Shown piece after piece: positions 13,944-15,501 of a stretch of DNA of 15,501 nt; position 1 is the stretch's first letter; every line of letters begins with the position of its first letter. Origin of the DNA: Thiothrix sp. Lineage in GTDB: Bacteria; Pseudomonadota; Gammaproteobacteria; Thiotrichales; Thiotrichaceae. Position numbers and translations under genes: made by a program. The DNA is taken from positions 1 to 15,501 of the forward strand of contig DRMA01000221.1 of assembly GCA_011375245.1 (NCBI GenBank). The letters run 5' to 3'. The notes beneath the pieces were generated by a model. The model was not told the DNA's origin. It worked only from the letters and a program-made list of their open reading frames with translations, and ran no database searches.

Positions 13944-14600
13944 TTACATCTGTGGTTTGGGTACACGGTTATAATACCCCAAACGATTTGCTGCAAAATA
14001 CGCGACAAGTTGCCCAATCTTTTGTAAACGAGGTCTTAACCATAAAGCTTGTTGAGGACAACCAATTGCTCCTAACTCCAAAACCAACTCTGCATCGCGA
14101 GTATGTGTTCTTTTGAACATATAATACTGACTTAGATTTTTGGTAAAATTGTCTTTCCGCCAACGATAATGAAAATATTGTGAATAAAGCCGTTTCCACG
14201 CCTGAGCAGCAGGGCGATCTGATGCATCATCATAACCAATGGAAGCGCCTGTACGACAAGGATCACCCGCAATACCATCAAAATGAATAAATAAGGCTAA
14301 TTGTGTCCGTGTTTTTGGTTTCCAATTAGCATTAGCACGAATCACCGAGATACCCGCACGGCGTAAATAGTGTGTTGCAGCATCAGCAACAATAGGTGTC
14401 CAGTTAATTTCTCGTCCATAAACCGAACGCGCACCGAGCTTGCCTTTGGAACGTCCTTCATGGCCCGCTTGAATAAAAACCTCAGCGCTCAGATTTTGGC
14501 GCTGAGACTGTGAAGGTGTACTAACAGATTGCCCAGCAGGGCGTGTATGTGAACACGCCGTCACAAATGATACGATAAAAAGAAGAACCCACAAACGCAT
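13944..14600 (-). CDS. Lipoprotein N-acetylmuramoyl-L-alanine amidase (Amidase_3 type)
   Basis: A 218-residue protein with a lipoprotein signal (lipobox FVTAC16, then Ser, predicting outer-membrane sorting). The catalytic domain begins at about 40. QAGHEGR (H47), GREINWT (E64) and LFIHFDG (H106) supply the three zinc ligands of Amidase_3 enzymes, and VLELG (E175) the catalytic Glu. Such enzymes cut the bond between N-acetylmuramic acid and the stem peptide in cell division or wall recycling. No cell-wall-binding AMIN domain is present, and the SIGYDD...WKRLYSQYFHYRW insert is not typical of AmiA/B/C, so it is a divergent, small member. The ATG follows a GGGGGC purine-rich site. It is upstream of the DUF302 cytochrome gene on the same strand by about 140 bp. 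Confidence 0.87.
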   Translation of the reverse strand: MRLWVLLFIVSFVTACSHTRPAGQSVSTPSQSQRQNLSAEVFIQAGHEGRSKGKLGARSVYGREINWTPIVADAATHYLRRAGISVIRANANWKPKTRTQLALFIHFDGIAGDPCRTGASIGYDDASDRPAAQAWKRLYSQYFHYRWRKDNFTKNLSQYYMFKRTHTRDAELVLELGAIGCPQQALWLRPRLQKIGQLVAYFAANRLGYYNRVPKPQM

Positions 14601-14719
14601 AAACTGCCCCCAATTAAGCCATAAAAATCATTACTCTGATTATTATGCCTACGAAATGTTCATTTGTTTATAGTCGATGTTCAAACTTTTTATTATTATT
14701 AGCAATATTGAGCATTTTT

Positions 14720-14831
14720 GAATGCCTGCTAGGAATCTCACTGAAACTGAACGCTTGTTTGAGCGTACCGAGTTTAGTGAGATTGGTAAAATTGAAGGGC
14801 GAATTCTAGCAAGCTGGATTGTTAGCCATTC
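14720..14831. repeat. Nested inverted repeat in intergenic DNA, possible mobile-element remnant
   Basis: The inner arms AATCTCACT (14734-14742) and AGTGAGATT (14776-14784) pair perfectly. Inside them AAACT/AGTTT (14744-14748, 14771-14775) and ACGCT/AGCGT (14751-14755, 14762-14766) extend the stem. Outside, TGCTAG (14727-14732) / CTAGCA (14806-14811) and GAATG (14720-14724) / CATTC (14827-14831) also match. The plus strand reads as an open frame of 37 codons from ATG 14722 to TAG 14835, without a ribosome binding site, with a plausible composition (NLTETERLFERTEF). It may be a MITE-like remnant, a structured RNA or the end of a decayed gene. Confidence 0.5.
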
Positions 14832-14838
14832 ATAGGTT

Positions 14839-15501
14839 CTATAAATTGCGCTTAGAACAACTTCCCGCCTTTTCCCATTGATCTACTTCTTTTGATTGTG
14901 ACTTATGAATACGGTACCTCTCAAGAATTGTTTTATGTTCACTAACAGCTACTTTACGATCAATCGCCAAATTAAACCCCGCCTCATCTTGCAATAATAT
15001 AATGGGGGTTGTTGCTGTTGAGAGTAAACAATAAAAGTCTTCAAACGAATTAAATTGCTGACCATTCACCTTGTCAATCGTCATAGGAGCAATATCATGT
15101 GTCCCTGTGCTGCTAAATGAAGGCAATACTTTGGTAATCCGAACTTGATCTTTTTTGTCTTTATGTATTGATTTTTTGTATTCTTCAGCAGACAAACAGC
15201 CTTCTGTTATTTTAGTTGCGACAAATACATACCCTCCATAGATGAGATAACGGGGATCTTGATCAAAAACATAGTCCATCTTAATAACATCACGCAGTGG
15301 AAAATCAATCTGCTTTGCTTTACCTTTTCTGACAATATCAATTACAAGCGTGTCACCTAGTTGGTGCATATCAATATAATGTAAAAAATTAAACCGTAGA
15401 TTATCTGATTTAAAAATTTTACCGTTATTTTCGATCTTCTCACCACTAATTTTGGTAATCACATCACCTTCTTGTAATAAGCCTTCTGCCTGTGTATTTG
15501 C
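14839..15501 (-). CDS. HtrA-like PDZ serine protease, C-terminal part (runs off right edge)
   Basis: The minus-strand frame is open from the window edge to TAG at 14839, giving the last 220 residues. The first visible residues (AEGLLQEGDVITKISGEKI) are the ligand-binding part of a PDZ domain. DPRYLIYGGYVFVATKI fits the GG-x-VF segment seen after PDZ1 in Deg/HtrA-type proteins with a degenerate second PDZ. The end (APMTIDKVNGQQFNSFEDF, then a Lys/Glu-rich tail with ILERYRI) fits the final PDZ and C-terminus of this group. The trypsin-like catalytic domain would lie upstream, outside the window, so protease activity cannot be checked here. An internal GTG at 15462 is inside the PDZ and should not be taken as the start. 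Confidence 0.78.
   Translation of the reverse strand, partial: ANTQAEGLLQEGDVITKISGEKIENNGKIFKSDNLRFNFLHYIDMHQLGDTLVIDIVRKGKAKQIDFPLRDVIKMDYVFDQDPRYLIYGGYVFVATKITEGCLSAEEYKKSIHKDKKDQVRITKVLPSFSSTGTHDIAPMTIDKVNGQQFNSFEDFYCLLSTATTPIILLQDEAGFNLAIDRKVAVSEHKTILERYRIHKSQSKEVDQWEKAGSCSKRNL

Noticed and set aside
8377..14732. Shared TTGAGCAT...CCTGCT words near 8390 and 14710, as if repeat A and the 14720 element were related
   Set aside because: Two short words with unequal spacing and no similarity around them.
14839..15462. Complete 207-residue protein starting at GTG 15462
   Set aside because: The frame is open to the window edge and the upstream residues complete a PDZ motif, so the gene is partial.

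Overview
The window looks like chromosomal DNA from an AT-rich gammaproteobacterial sulfur oxidiser. This rests on a DsrS-like protein, a trifunctional siroheme synthase (CysG), two diheme c-type cytochromes and a secreted Gly/Asn-rich protein of the kind that coats sulfur globules. Low GC together with this gene set makes a Beggiatoa-like member of the Thiotrichales a reasonable guess. That placement is inference and was not tested. No rRNA, tRNA, CRISPR array or intact transposase was seen.

Layout. (1) 1-241 is the N-terminal end of a lipoprotein on the minus strand, cut by the window edge, followed by about 570 bp of AT-rich non-coding DNA with two inverted repeats. (2) 811-5095 is a four-gene minus-strand operon. 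In transcription order it encodes an unrecognised zinc-ribbon protein, an STM4015-family leucine-rich-repeat protein, an STM4014-family ATP-grasp protein and a TatD-family metal-dependent hydrolase. (3) 5550-8337 holds three plus-strand genes: an OmpA-family protein with a strong terminator, a periplasmic diheme cytochrome c, and DsrS. (4) 8692-11619 is a tight plus-strand operon of two small conserved proteins (one Cys-rich), CysG, an S24/LexA-fold protein without a DNA-binding domain, and a thioredoxin with a WCNPC active site. The last three junctions overlap or abut (TAATG, ATGA, TAA-ATG). (5) 11885-15501 is on the minus strand: the Gly/Asn-rich secreted protein, a diheme cytochrome fused to DUF302, a lipoprotein amidase, and the C-terminal end of an HtrA-like PDZ protease cut by the right edge.

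How the parts fit. CysG makes siroheme, the cofactor of sulfite reductases including reverse DsrAB. DsrS and the cytochromes would serve the same oxidative sulfur metabolism in cytoplasm and periplasm. The partners of CysG (possible Fe-S protein, LexA-fold protein whose catalytic Lys appears to be Arg, atypical thioredoxin) look like an uncharacterised accessory module. The STM4014/STM4015 pair belongs to a widespread gene set of unknown function and appears here with unusual neighbours.

Non-coding structure includes a dispersed ~60-bp repeat (8417-8476 and 12527-12584) whose hairpin is kept although its bases differ, a 17-bp palindrome over the likely promoter of the cysG operon, and a nested inverted repeat at 14720-14831.
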